Positions 39,917 through 51,700 of a DNA stretch of 64,000 nucleotides are shown in pieces. This DNA is from Ciona intestinalis (taxonomy: Eukaryota > Chordata > Ascidiacea > Phlebobranchia > Cionidae). Location: assembly GCF_000224145.3 (NCBI RefSeq), contig NC_020177.2, forward strand, positions 5,229,375 through 5,293,374, in the 5' to 3' direction. Within the stretch, counting starts at the first letter, position 1. Each line of letters opens with the position of its first letter. The notes beneath the pieces are model-generated. The model worked only from the letters and a program-made list of their open reading frames with translations, had not been told where the DNA came from and ran no database searches. The translations under genes and the position numbers were made by a program.

Positions 39917-40474
39917 TTAAATCGCGTAAAACTGGGTGTTCAGTTCCGATTGGGTCTTGCTGATCTGAGTCGTGACGTCACTCGTGGAATTCCCTTGTGA
40001 CGTCACAAGCTCAGGATTAAAGGCGAGAATTAGGAAGTAGAATACCACGAGTAGCATAACTGCAACTGCAGTACCAAGGACGACACATTTGTAGGCGAAG
40101 TCGGAGCATTCGTTCTCGCTATCTTCCTCTTCGTCAATATCGTCGTAAAAATTCGACTTTTTCGCGTCGCATTCTTCCTCGATTATGACGTCATCGACAC
40201 GGCTTGTATCCGTCACAATGATAGCGGGGGTTCCCCGGAAAACTTGTTTTTCGTTCCAGGACACTGTCTTCTTCTGCAATATAACGTGGAGCCTTTTTTC
40301 CGCCGGTTTCTTGTCATTCTTCCTTCTTGGCGGAGGTGTCTCGAATCTCTCGTTGCTCAGTCGTTCCACGTCATCCTCAATCGTAATATCCGGTTTGTAA
40401 ATACGCGCGATCAACGCTTTCAAAACGCTATTCGCTCGTGACGTAACAGGTACGTCGGTATATTCCGCTACCAT
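39917..40474 (-). CDS. Single-pass membrane protein with PP1-docking-like motif
   Basis: One uninterrupted exon, 185 residues, ATG at 40474, stop TAA. Not recognised. From the N-terminus: about 100 residues of basic and acidic, probably disordered sequence, including PPPRRKNDKKPAEKR and KKTVSWNEKQVF. The KTVSW segment fits the [RK]-x-[VI]-x-[FW] docking motif for protein phosphatase 1. Next comes an acidic block (NFYDDIDEEEDSENECSDF), then one transmembrane helix (CVVLGTAVAVMLLVVFYFLI), then about 35 residues with an NST sequon. With no signal peptide the topology is probably cytosolic N-terminus, lumenal tail. TGACGTCA occurs inside and just upstream of the frame. It has better codon structure than random frames nearby, but no second copy to compare with. 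Confidence 0.65.
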   Translation of the reverse strand: MVAEYTDVPVTSRANSVLKALIARIYKPDITIEDDVERLSNERFETPPPRRKNDKKPAEKRLHVILQKKTVSWNEKQVFRGTPAIIVTDTSRVDDVIIEEECDAKKSNFYDDIDEEEDSENECSDFAYKCVVLGTAVAVMLLVVFYFLILAFNPELVTSQGNSTSDVTTQISKTQSELNTQFYAI

Positions 40475-40683
40475 GACGTCACTTAGTAAGAAAATAAATC
40501 TGCAACGTAAAGCAAAAAGTTGTCATAGTTCAGTCGCATCATCACATTGTTGTAACTTATGACGTCACAAACGTATATGTTGTAAAGTATTCAAAAGCGA
40601 TTTTGGTCACGCTCATACTTAGAAGTTCTCATGTCCTAGAACCACTACAACTATGGCAGCAGCATTATAAATTCATAATTATA

Positions 40684-40872
40684 TAGTAGGGTGGAGGAAG
40701 ATGGGAACATATAATCAAATATCCTGATCGTGGTTTAAACAATTAACAACGGTCTATAGGAGTCTTGAGGATACGGTTTTATATTTATTTGAATGTTCTC
40801 TGTTAACTACCAAAAAGAAAGAGAAAATGGATTAAAAAGATGCCCCATCGTCCCCCACCCTATACTATATTG
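40684..40872. mobile_element. MITE-B copy
   Basis: Ends tagtagggtggaggaagatg and ccatcgtcccccaccctata. The right half begins duplicated block c. Confidence 0.75.
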
Positions 40873-41865
40873 TAATAAAGATTTTTGATTCTTAATGTCC
40901 TAACCTCTACGGTAAAAGTAACTTCTCTGCATTTGAAACCCTATATGTTTGGTTAGACTGTCTGCACTCAGTTATGTATAGAATGCATTCTTCCTTTACT
41001 ATAATAAATTAAACTTAGCACGTAGACAAAGCTGTTAACAGAACAACAACACTCCCACTCGTAAAATCCCAGCTGTTTTTGGTTCACGGCCAATTTTGGT
41101 CTCAACGTTTTTGCTCCTAAACATAAAGAACCCCCGCTGTTACATTGTGATATTTGTGCACTTGTGTTGTAGTTCAAACTTCTTTGTTTATAATTAAATG
41201 ATTTTCGTGTTTACGCCAAAACGTATAACCTGTTTTATCGCCATTTTAGGCATTAACTCGGTGTCCCATCAAGCCCCCCCCCACTATACATATTTTAAAC
41301 CGCGCCAACATGTGATAAGTTCCTGTATTTCGTTTCTACCAGCCCCTATATATGTGGAAATTCTTAAATGGATTTTTTATGTAAGAATGTCTGGTTCTAA
41401 AGTTAACTAGAAAAGCTGACTAGTTTTACTGCTAAGTGCGTCTTTAAAACCATCCAACTCAAAGTACTGTACATTTTATAAACGTACCTATATAGTCCAC
41501 CTTTATGTTCAATATACATACGGTTAAATACACATGGACCTTACGTTTTACAAAGAACTATTCGTCCGTGTGCATTCGCCTTTCACACAACAGCTACAAT
41601 ACAAACCACATTTCGATACCAAACACCTCAAAATCAATACGACACACACGTCTACAATATATAGTGTTATAAATAACTAAAATTTAGGCAAAGTTACGTC
41701 ATATGCTGTCTATGTTTACTAGGTTGGGGTAAAATGGCCCATGTTTTCATTCTCTTTTATTTTCCCATTTGGTTAACAAAGAATATTTATAGAATTGTAT
41801 AACCGCGTCCTCACAACTCTAAAAGAGCTTTGTTAAATTTTTAGAACAAGATTGGGAAGCATGGA
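40824..41865. repeat. Duplicated block c, copy 1
   Basis: About 1.04 kb, repeated nearly base for base at 41916-42962 across a 50-N gap. Differences are scattered substitutions and a shorter C run (about ten in copy 1 against about sixteen in copy 2 near 42368). No gene is evident. The 69-residue reverse frame present in both copies is probably chance. Confidence 0.85.
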
Positions 41866-41915
41866 NNNNNNNNNNNNNNNNNNNNNNNNNNNNNNNNNNN
41901 NNNNNNNNNNNNNNN
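41866..41915. other. Assembly gap, 50 N
   Basis: Run of 50 N between the copies of block c. Confidence 1.
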
Positions 41916-42962
41916 AAAATGGATTAAAAAGATGCCCCATCGTCCCCTACCCTATACTACATCGTAATAAAGATTTTTGATTCTTAATGTCCTAACCTCT
42001 ACGGTAAAAGTAACTTCTCTGCATTTAAAACCCTATATGTTTGGTTAGACTGTCTGCACTCAGTTATGTATAGAATGCATTCTTCCTTTACTATAATAAA
42101 TTAAACTTAGCACGTAGACAAAGCTGTTAACAGAACAACAACACTCCCACTCGTAAAATCCCAGCTGTTTTTGCTTCACGGCCAATTTTGGTCTCAACGT
42201 TTTTGCTCCTAAACATAAAGAACCCCCGCTGTTACATTGTGATATTTGTGCACTTGTGTTGTAGTTCAAACTCCTTTGTTTATAATTAAATGATTTTCGT
42301 GTTTACGCCAAAACGTATAACCTGTTATATCGCCATTTTAGGCATTAACTTGGTGTCCCATCAAGCCCCCCCCCCCCCCCACTATGATTTAAACCGCGCC
42401 AACATGTGATAAGTTCCTGTATTTCGTTTCTACCAGCCCCTATATATGTGGAAATTCTTAAATGTTTTTTTTATGTAAGAATGTCTGGTCCCAAAGTTAA
42501 CTAGAAAAGCTGACTAGTTTTACTGCTTAGTGCGTCTTTAAAACCATCCAACTCAAAGTACTGCACATTTTATAAACGTACCTATATAGTCCACCTTTAT
42601 GTTCAATATACATACGGTTAAATACACATGGACCTTACGTTTTACAAAGAACTATTTGTCCGTGTGCATTCGCCTCTCACACAACAGCTACAATACAAAC
42701 CACATTTCGATACCAAACACCTCAAAATCAATACGACACACACGTCTACAATATATAGTGATATAAATAACTAAAATTTAGGCAAAGTCACGTCATATGC
42801 TGTCTATGTTTACTAGGTTGGGGTAAAATGGCCCATGTTTTTATTCTCTTTTATTTTCCCATTTGGTAGTTAACAAAGAATATTTATAGAATTGTATAAC
42901 CGCGTCCTCACAACTCTAAAAGAGCTTTGTTAATTTTTTAGAACAAGATTGGGAAGCATGGA
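41916..42962. repeat. Duplicated block c, copy 2
   Basis: Second version of 40824-41865. Begins aaaatggattaaaaagatgc and ends in gattgggaagcatgga, the exact point where copy 1 meets the gap. Confidence 0.85.
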
Positions 42963-44493
42963 TATTATGTGCTTACGGTATCCATCTTACCCCATAGTAC
43001 TACAACCCATATTTTCTGGTCGTGTTTTTAACAATTATCAACGCTATTTATAAAGCATAGCGGGCGCTACGGGTATATTATAATCCTGTAAATATTATTT
43101 GTTTGCTACCAAATATAAAGATAAATAACAACGAAAACATACTTCAACCTACTATACGTAGCTGTACGAACAGTATATGCCTCCAACGGTAAAATTCTAC
43201 TGTCGACCAGATGCCATAAAACCGTTACTCCTGTGTTACAACCCGCTTTCCTATATTTGCGGATCCAAGAAAGCATTTACTCAGCAAACATGCCCCGATA
43301 TCACTTGAAAGCAAAGACAAATAAACACGCAAAGCATAAGATACAACCTGTGCCACAAAATACGACTCACACGTTATCTAGGTTAATAAATACTTAACGT
43401 TTAGGAGAAATTAATGGAAATGTATTAGCGACGCGTTATGTGGTATATGCTTTGGGAACGCCTGGACGCGTTAGACCAGAGCTTCTGAAACTATAACTCA
43501 GATAACAAAGCGATTCAATTTATTGCAATCTGGGTTTAAAGTGTTTCGGAACCACGGTAACGCCGTTCCAGCAGGGTCTTGGTTATCATTCTATTTTGTC
43601 ATCCCGTTTGGTAGTAAACGAAATATTTACAGAACTATATATAACCGCGTCGTCAGACTCGTCGTCACGACTAAAACACAGGCCTATAGAGTAGGAAACG
43701 GAATATTATGTGCTAACGGATCTTACCCCATCACAGTACTACTGAAGTTGAGACCTATTCTGTAGTATTTTTCGGCGTACATGACTGTACCACTAAAACG
43801 TTGTGCCATGCCTTAAAATGCCTGGATGTTATACCTAGTAACCTCATATCGCTATCCATATTTCGTAAGTTAGAAACATAACCTTATATGTAAGTCTCCA
43901 GTTCAATGTATTTGAATCTAAAATTCTTAGTTTTACGTCGCATAGAATGTCCCAAGCACCGCTTCAAAGATTCGCTTAGCTTAGTAGGCCTACAATCAAT
44001 AGGGATCCTGAAGAGATTAATTTGGGCTTAACATTTATTATGCAGGTATTTTAACAAGACAGATGCGCCGCGTTTTAAAATAAATTAAATTGTGTTCCGT
44101 TTTACAATTAATATGTTTTTAACCTTACGTCAATTTTATTTATATTTTTTAATGCAATAACAAAGATAAATTGTGGGTGATTGTGTTCGTATGGCTGACA
44201 ACTTTGACAACCTAAAGTTAGTGAGACGTTGGGACAACCTATTAGTGACCACTGGGTTAAAACAATTGCTCTTAAGTGTCTTGCCCAAGGACACATACGT
44301 CCACAATGGTAGCAGTGTATAACTCGTTATCGTGTGGTTATAATGAGGGCATTTATGTTGTTTACAGCTTATATTCTATTGCGGTTTTATGAAACTTGAT
44401 TGCGGTTTTATGAAACTCATTCTATTGGCCAACACAACATAATAGCTGTACCGCGTTGTTTGTAACCGCGTTTTCGCGTTCTCTTAACGGCGC
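42963..44493. other. Intergenic, degraded repeats
   Basis: Degraded MITE-B pieces at about 42963-43150 and 43585-43745, and a SINE-like tail at about 44170-44345 (tagtgaccactgggttaaaa; aagtgtcttgcccaaggaca). A 17-base stretch at 44367 (cttatattctattgcgg) repeats sequence from the MYCBP 3' flank near 38405. No protein gene is supported. Confidence 0.5.
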
Positions 44494-44575
44494 GCTGCGA
44501 TGGCCGAGTGGTTAAGGCGTTGGACTCGAAATCCAATGGGATATTCCCGCGCAGGTTCGAATCCTGCTCGCAGCG
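44494..44575 (+). tRNA. tRNA-Ser (anticodon CGA)
   Basis: 82-base cloverleaf. Acceptor GCTGCGA pairs with TCGCAGC, discriminator G. D-arm tggccgagtggttaaggc, anticodon stem-loop TTGGA-CTCGAAA-TCCAA with CGA, a long class II variable arm (tgggatattcccgcg) and T-arm caggttcgaatcctg. No intron. A run of T (tatttttt) follows as the pol III terminator. It decodes UCG. Confidence 0.97.
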
Positions 44576-44973
44576 GTTATTTTTTAAATTTTGTTTTTGC
44601 TTTTTATTATTCATTAGTTTAGTTGATCGTGTTATAGCTGCATTATTAATGATAAAATTTCAGTAAAATACATATTTATTACGTTTACAATTCAAACTTC
44701 AAATAAAAAACTTTTAAAATCTAAGAAAATCTACGAAGCTTTCGCTTAGAAAACTATAATTTAAATTTAAACGTATTAATAATAGTCAAATGCTTAATTT
44801 CTGTTTAATTTTTATTTGCAGCTTTATTTTACAATTTAAACTTTAAAAAGAGCACGTTTAAAACAAACAAAACGATTAAAGTGTCTGCTTAAAAGTTATT
44901 TATAAAATTTAAACTAAAAGGTTATAAGGTTATAAACTTTATAATAAAAGATTAAAAAAATGAAAAATTTAAA

Positions 44974-45055
44974 CGCTGCGAGTAGGGTTCGAACCTACGC
45001 GGGAAGATCCCATTAGATTTCAAGTCTAACGCCTTAACCACTCGGCCATCGCAGC
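44974..45055 (-). tRNA. tRNA-Ser (anticodon TGA)
   Basis: 82 bases on the reverse strand, facing the tRNA-Ser(CGA) 400 bp away. Reads gctgcgatggccgagtggtt, anticodon stem-loop TTAGA-CTTGAAA-TCTAA with TGA, variable arm tgggatcttcccgcg, T-arm taggttcgaacccta, discriminator G, then a run of T. About 90 percent the same as its partner, so probably an inverted duplication with anticodon change. It decodes UCA/UCG by wobble. Confidence 0.97.
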
Positions 45056-45826
45056 TGACGAAAACCCGGAGTCGAAAAGCGCATTATGTTCTGGTATGAG
45101 CGTATACCGAGGAATTTAAACTAGTGTGATTTAAATTTATTTCTTTAGTTTATCATAATTTTATAAGCCATATACTTGATTTTATTGTTACGTTCTATTT
45201 ATTTTAAATGATTTTATATTTTATTGCGCAAATTTTACGTTTTTCCGAACATCTGTTTTAATGAAAAAATGGCGGGAAAATTTAAACTAAAATTGCGCAA
45301 TATTTTGTATTTTTTAATATTTTTTGTTTATAATAAACATATTAAACATTTTTTGCAATTTAAAACAAGATGAAGGTATGGAAACGACCTTGTGTTTTTT
45401 ATCGGTGAGGTTTTTTGTAGTTATGAATATTTAGCAGTATATGAAATGTTAACTTGCAACAAATAGTGTAAAATAAGATATATATAATAACATATATTGC
45501 CATCATTAGTCTCCTGTTCAAATAACGTTCTATTTTTCTCAGAACAGCATGTGTGCAACTGGGACTGTGTAGAACAAACTAATTTTTCTGAACTGTCTAA
45601 ATCATGAAATAGGAAAAGTCATTTTTCGGTGAGTATATTTATTATGTACTAATTTACTATAATAATTACAAGAGCAAAAGCTGTTATCCATACAAAATGC
45701 ATAAGCCATTATTACCCTGCTAATATGCTACATTCTATTGATGTTGCTACCAAGAGAGAAAAGAATGTTACATGCTCTAGAACTTTTAAAATAATTTTTT
45801 TAGCTGTATTTTTAATAGAACATCTA
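45056..45826. other. AT-rich spacer with two exon-like segments
   Basis: On the plus strand, an ATG followed by eleven codons ends in a donor (tatcg|gtgagg near 45407). A segment between ttttctcag and ttcg|gtgagt (45541-45628) looks like an exon but soon stops. It could be a short noncoding transcript. No protein gene is claimed. Confidence 0.3.
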
Positions 45827-47625
45827 TTAATATATTTTCCCAATAAACTGTGTTATCTTATCCAATGACACCTTTGTACATGCTTTGTACAACCCAAAAG
45901 CACCAAGGGTAAAAATAAGTCCCAAAGACACCATAGTTTCACGTTGCATTCTCACAAATACTGGGTGAACTTCCAAAGTTTGCAATAAACCTCCCCTAGC
46001 ATTCTTATGGGGGAATGGAGTATCAGGGATTGGCACACCAAGGAATTTACAAAGTGGTTCCCAACCATCACTTACTTTATACACCAATAAGTTCTCTTTG
46101 GGTGCTTTCTGTAAAAATATATAAATATGGTGTATGAATACTCTATGTGTGGAAGTGTGTCTAGTGTATAAGAAGACACCTGTGTTATGAATCAACAATG
46201 AGCATGAGGTGTATGAATATGTGTATTAAGAAGACCTATTTTTTCATATAATGATTTTGATTACCAGCTCTTTCTATTAGTCTGTACATTAAGCCTTTGT
46301 TGCAATATATGTTTACCAACCTGCATTATATAGGAGTTGCTTTGTCTGAATGTTCTTCTACATATCATCTCATTTAAATCAACATTGGTATTAAAACATC
46401 TGGAATAATCGAACATGGATCCAAACTCCACCATTGCTGGTAAGTAATACTGTTTGTTTGATATCATATACTGTATGTTTTGTATTAATTAGAAAATAGT
46501 TAACATAGTTATCCAACCAACTATTGTAAGAATATCAGATTTGATATGAGATATTGCTCTCATTTATAACATTTATGTCTTTGGCAAGAAGCTAACCAGA
46601 CATTGCTTTAACTCTAAACCAAGTGGTCACTAATAGGTTATACCACCGTTGGTGTAGGAATAATTGGTTATCTGGCCTAAATCTCATCCCATGCCACTGT
46701 GCAGGGCTTTATTCACATAGAAAAAAATATAAATCCGAGCATACTTTGCTATGCTTGGATACCAAGTTTAGTGGTAAAAATCTTAAACATATGTCAATAT
46801 ATAATCATGCACAAATGGTTACTTACTTAAACGTTGTACAAAGGCATCGAACTTTCGACCGGTTGGTGAGAATATCATCATTGCTCTGTACATTTTGCTT
46901 CCTTTAATATTATCCACTTGTTGTTTTAAACTTTTCCACCATTTGTCTTCATCGCGCAATGTGAGAACAATCTGTTTTAGCATGGTTATTAACTCTAGAA
47001 ATTTTGGTTTGGTTGTCGTAACTTTAAGGTTTTTGTGTTGTGAATATAGTTGAACTAATAGAATAAGCATAGGTGTAATCTTGGGGAAAACGGGTAATTT
47101 TATGTGTTTTAGGCTGAGCACTCCAGTTTTAACCTTAAAATACGGTTTACAGTTTACCGTGCTGCTATGTGTCTATACAAACAAGCAGAGCCAAAATATA
47201 TTGCATTCATCACATTAATCCATGAAGTTCCTCTGTTTGACAACCATAACAAAGTGTAATTGTATTTTAACAATGTCACCCCAGCTTTTACCCCGCTGTT
47301 AAGGTGTCTATACAAACAAACTGAGCCATATGCATGTTGCATTCACCGCATTAATATCTACATATGGATTCACCTTTACATCTGGGAAAGCTTGTAGTAT
47401 TTCCTCCCAGTAATAAAAGATAGGCCCATCTACGCATGCATCTACATCCTTGTACATCTCTTTCAAATCATCTATTGTACCTTTCCCATTCCAAAACTTC
47501 ATCCAATAGTCCCCATGATACCAGAAATGTTCCATGATGTCATACACACCATATCCAAGCATATCAAATGCGGCATGCATTGTCTTTGTGCCTGTTTTAG
47601 GCAACCCTACTAAAATTACTTTCAT
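45827..47625 (-). CDS. Sulfotransferase-like P-loop protein
   Basis: Four exons in transcript order 47625-47374, 46971-46827, 46436-46321, 46108-45827; 264 residues, phases closing. The N-terminus reads MKVILVGLPKTGTKTMHAAF, the 5'-phosphosulfate-binding P-loop of the sulfotransferase superfamily. The spacing, the VILTLRD-like second core strand (IVLTLRDEDKWWKSL) and the late LLVYKVSDGWEPLCKFLGVP motif fit the family-4 type that is numerous in tunicates and cephalochordates. The C-terminus has a hydrophobic helix (TMVSLGLIFTLGAFGLYKAC), a possible membrane anchor. Substrate unknown; PAPS use is inferred from family. The first intron holds two reverse units of the ~131-bp repeat, one of them directly at the donor. 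Confidence 0.88.
47155..47345 (-). repeat. ~131-bp repeat, two reverse units
   Basis: Reverse-oriented units in sulfotransferase intron 1: tgtctatacaaacaagcaga, then attgcattca and the complement of the cataacaaag variant anchor. Fourth locus of this family in the window. Confidence 0.8.
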
Positions 47626-48796
47626 ATTGGCTATAGTGTTCTGTTGAATGAATACGAGTTAAGTATTTCTGCATGACAGGCTGTGTAAAGTTCTGCAGCA
47701 GTTTTACATGCTTCTGTTAAACTAACTGCACTATATACAGGTTCCCTATTCTATATTGGTGAGGTCTTGAGGTCATAAGGTAGGGGCCAGAGTTGGCCTA
47801 TTACCCCCCTGTTCTGGATAATTACAGCATGGTCATGTTATCTGTATTGTTTAAATAAATATTAACCCTAGTTTAATTCCTATGATGCACTTCTTTGTAC
47901 TGCTTTATTATATCAAGGCTTATTATTGCTAAGCAAAAGCTGTAGTTTAATTTCTGTTTATTCATTACATTGTAACTACTGCTCTAATATATTAGGCTTA
48001 TTATTTGCAATATCTCACAAGTTTTCCTATACTAGCTTAACTTACCAGCAACAAATCTCCCCTCAAGTTATTTGTGTGGTTTGTTGGTTAGGTTTAAGCT
48101 TCTAACCGCTAACCACTCTGCCTTAGGCAGTGAGCCTGATTATTGTGTTTGCTTATCACGTTGATGTATATTCTGGTGAAACATTAACTTATGTCGATAG
48201 ACTATGGACCTGAACTAGGGTCAATATATGCGCCAAGTCTGGGGTGGCATATAAGATTAATCAGTAAACACTTACAACCAATGAGTTGGATTTGTTTCAT
48301 AGAATTGTATCTAACTATCCCTTCCTCCTTTGTTTTTTAATTGGGCATCTATGCTGATGATACTTTTAAATAGCAACAACAGGAATACTTGTTAATATTT
48401 AAAGAAATGTATTAGAGCTAAAGTTACGTTCTGAAGTGCATTATCATTGTAATGTGATAGAGAAGCGATACAAGTGATGCATATATAATCTAATGATACA
48501 TTATAAAAATAACACAATAACAATAAAAAAGTAATGGTAATCTAAATAAAAGGTTGTATCGGCGTTTGTTCGTCCACGTTAATAGTAAATAAATAAAAAA
48601 AACAAAATCATGTCCAAGAAAAGTTAATGATAAATATATAAATAAAAGAACCAATCATAGAAATTAGTATTAGATTTAAAAGTCGGACTTGATCATATGC
48701 TCAATGCTATATTCATAGCATAGGTGTAACCGTGTAAGCTACTAACCTACCCATATATAAATTGCCTAAATTTCTAAAAAAATAACTTTATATTTG
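47626..48796. other. Spacer between sulfotransferase and IAP genes
   Basis: Holds the sulfotransferase promoter and the IAP 3' untranslated region. A MITE-C piece lies at about 47745-47815. The rest is AT-rich, with no gene seen. Confidence 0.45.
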
Positions 48797-51700
48797 TTAA
48801 TTTAAATACGTTCTGATTGATTTTTCAATCCTTTTTCTACAAATTGGGCATTTATTCAATGCTGATGCACATTCAATACATGTGCATAGGTGACCACACG
48901 GTATAAATACAATGTCGGCCATCTTGTCTAAACAAACTTTACATTTTCTTTCTTCTTCCAACTCAGCCACCCTTGCCAGCATAGAAGGCGATAAATCTGT
49001 TGGGTAATATTTGATTTTTATTTGTGGGGTGTGGACTTTGTGGTAGTTAGTTTTATACTTTGTGTTTATGTGAGATTTTTAAACCTTATAACTATTTTTA
49101 ATATACAGCCAATGCAAGGACTAATATATTGTATATAGGACTTGGGATTACGCCCGGAGTTTACCCATTACCCCAACATTTAAAATGCACATTCTATTCT
49201 ATATGGGTGACCGGTGAGGTCCTACAGTGAGGCATGCCATGGGACCTGGGATTTAGACCAAAGTTGACTCATTACCCCAACATTGTATATGCACATTCTA
49301 TTCTATATGGGTGAGGTCCTACAGAGAGACATGTAATGGGTCCTGGTATTTAGACCAGAGTTCACCCATTACCCCAACATTTAATATGCACATTCTATTC
49401 TATATTGGTGAGGTCCTACAGTGAGGCACGCCATGGGACCTGGGATTTAAGCCAGAACTGGGACATCACCCTGAATCCCATCTGTAAAGAAATATACAAT
49501 AATCCTTTCCTACCTAAGTCACTTATAGACATTGGAGTTTGTGTTTGTGGTTCATCCGCTTCCATTTCATCATCAGATGAATCTGTGCCGTCATTCATTG
49601 CATCAATAATGCTAACAACTGATTTGAACATTTTACCATCTTTTTTTAGTTTTCTGAAATTTAAAGTTGAATACAATAATTAGTGTTTGTTTAATGGATC
49701 CAAACAGTTCACATTACTTTGAGCAATTCAAGATACGTATGTTTGTATATGAATTTGTTCAAGAGAATGTTTGTTTATGTAAAATGCAATCAAATTTAAA
49801 CATTTCAAACATTTACATGTTTGTCTAGTATTCACATTCAAACAGCAGCAGTAAAACTTAGCAGCAATAAGTTTCAAGCAATTTACTTCTTGATAACTTT
49901 TTCGAGTTCCTTCCTTCCAAACCCCATCTCCAACACTGACTTAGCTTCTTCACTTTCCATGTGTTTCTTGACCTTGGTTTTCATTTCAGCCATCTCTTTC
50001 TGCCGGGATTAATATTGATTTAAACTTGTTGTGTTTAAGGTCGTCCTGTTTACAGGCCATCATAGTGAGCCTTCAACCTGGGAGCTTCTAGATTTCCTTA
50101 CTACCCCAAACCCACCTTTTTGGGTGCCTTTTTTGCACTTAAAACCAGTGTTAAATTTGCCTTAAACTGGAATCTCTAGTGTTACTTTATGGATAATGTC
50201 CTTGTCGATGAGCTCTAATTTTCCTAACTACCCCAAACCTAGCTGGGATTTATGCCAGATTTGTTTCTTACCTTATGGTCCATTATTGGTGGTGGTGCCG
50301 TACTTTCACTGTTTCTTCTTATGCTTGGTGGAACATCAAATGGACCACGTAATATCGGTCGTGGGAGGTTGGGATATTTTGAAACCATAGCGTGAACAAA
50401 GTCTGGTCCTTTGCTACGAATTAGGAATTCACATCTGTGGGAAAAAGTTGTCTTTAATTTTGTGGAAAATTAATTCTAAAATTTCTGTTTTATTGTGGTA
50501 TATGTCTATAATGTCAGTCCCAGTATTATGGGTCTCACAATTTTCCTGAGATTGCCCTAGACAACTAAAGCAAAGGCACAAGGCAACATTCAAGCCCATA
50601 CATACCCCACAACATACTACAATGAGGGATCATAAATATATCTAAGTAGGGCTTCAAAAAAGCTGTTGTCTTTTACTTTCATTAACTCACGTTGGAAACC
50701 ACTTTGCGTGTTCAGTCCATGGTTCATCATTAGGATCCCAGTTCTGTAAACCTCCGTTACAATACCAGCACTTTACACGATCTCGGTCACCTGGATGATT
50801 GACACATATATAAGACACAATGCAACAACTTAAACAGTATTTGTTGGTTTGTTATATCAGTATTCTTAAACATTTTTCTTTCAAATACTTTCTGAGCAAT
50901 GTCTATGATCAGAATGTAAACCCAGCAAAATGGAAGTGTTATGACATCATAGTACTTACCCAAGAAGAAAAATCCCGCTTTTGATATTTGAGCTGGTTTT
51001 GCTTGTAATGCTCTTTGCTGCCACCGCTGGTCAAAAGTTGCAAGTCTCATATCTTGGTTCCGCATATGGGGATTCACCGGGTACTGGCATGGGAACATTT
51101 CACTCAGTTCCAACTGTGCGTAGAATAAACTTTAGGTGAAAATGGTTAAAAAAGCTACCCACAATTTAAAAGTAACAGACATGGTAACTCGTAAGCTGAT
51201 ACAAGGTGTTTGAAACAGAACAAACGTGTTATAACGAAAATTTTTGTCCGGCCACTCAAGGATAAAGCAAGTTACACTTATTCGTTCGAATATGCATTTT
51301 ATTCAAATGAGGTGTCTTGTTATGTTTTCCTCACCTTCTCGCTTTCAGTTGGATCAGGAGGTTCCTGGGTTGATGTTCTCGTTGTTTGTGGGTTGGGTTG
51401 TGCAGGTGAAGCTACGTTCCTTGTTTCTGTGCCTTGCACCATTCTGTTGGGTTTAATTTATAGGTTTAGTTCGAAACGTGCCTTTATTATCTATTTTCTT
51501 TTTTATTATAAAGTTTAAATAGTAGCAATATAAGGGAACAATTATAATTTGGTGGCAATTACTAACTGCTTTTAGTTATTAAGGGTTGGAAATTATTGAA
51601 CAAATGTCCTGACTTAGCCAACATACTTCTGACACTAGTTATTGGTTATACGATGATGTTCAAAGAATTAAGTTAAAAGCATCGCTGTTAGACCCAACCA

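Noticed and set aside
40968-42269. Two nearly identical 69-residue reverse frames
   Set aside because: They are the two copies of allelic block c. Duplication by assembly, not selection, explains the conservation.
45371-45628. Two exon-like segments on the plus strand
   Set aside because: They give only about 24 codons before a stop. Too short and unconserved to call a gene, though a noncoding transcript is possible.
51210-51518. 102-residue forward frame
   Set aside because: Starts in a MITE-A copy and then runs antisense to an IAP exon (51335-51443).
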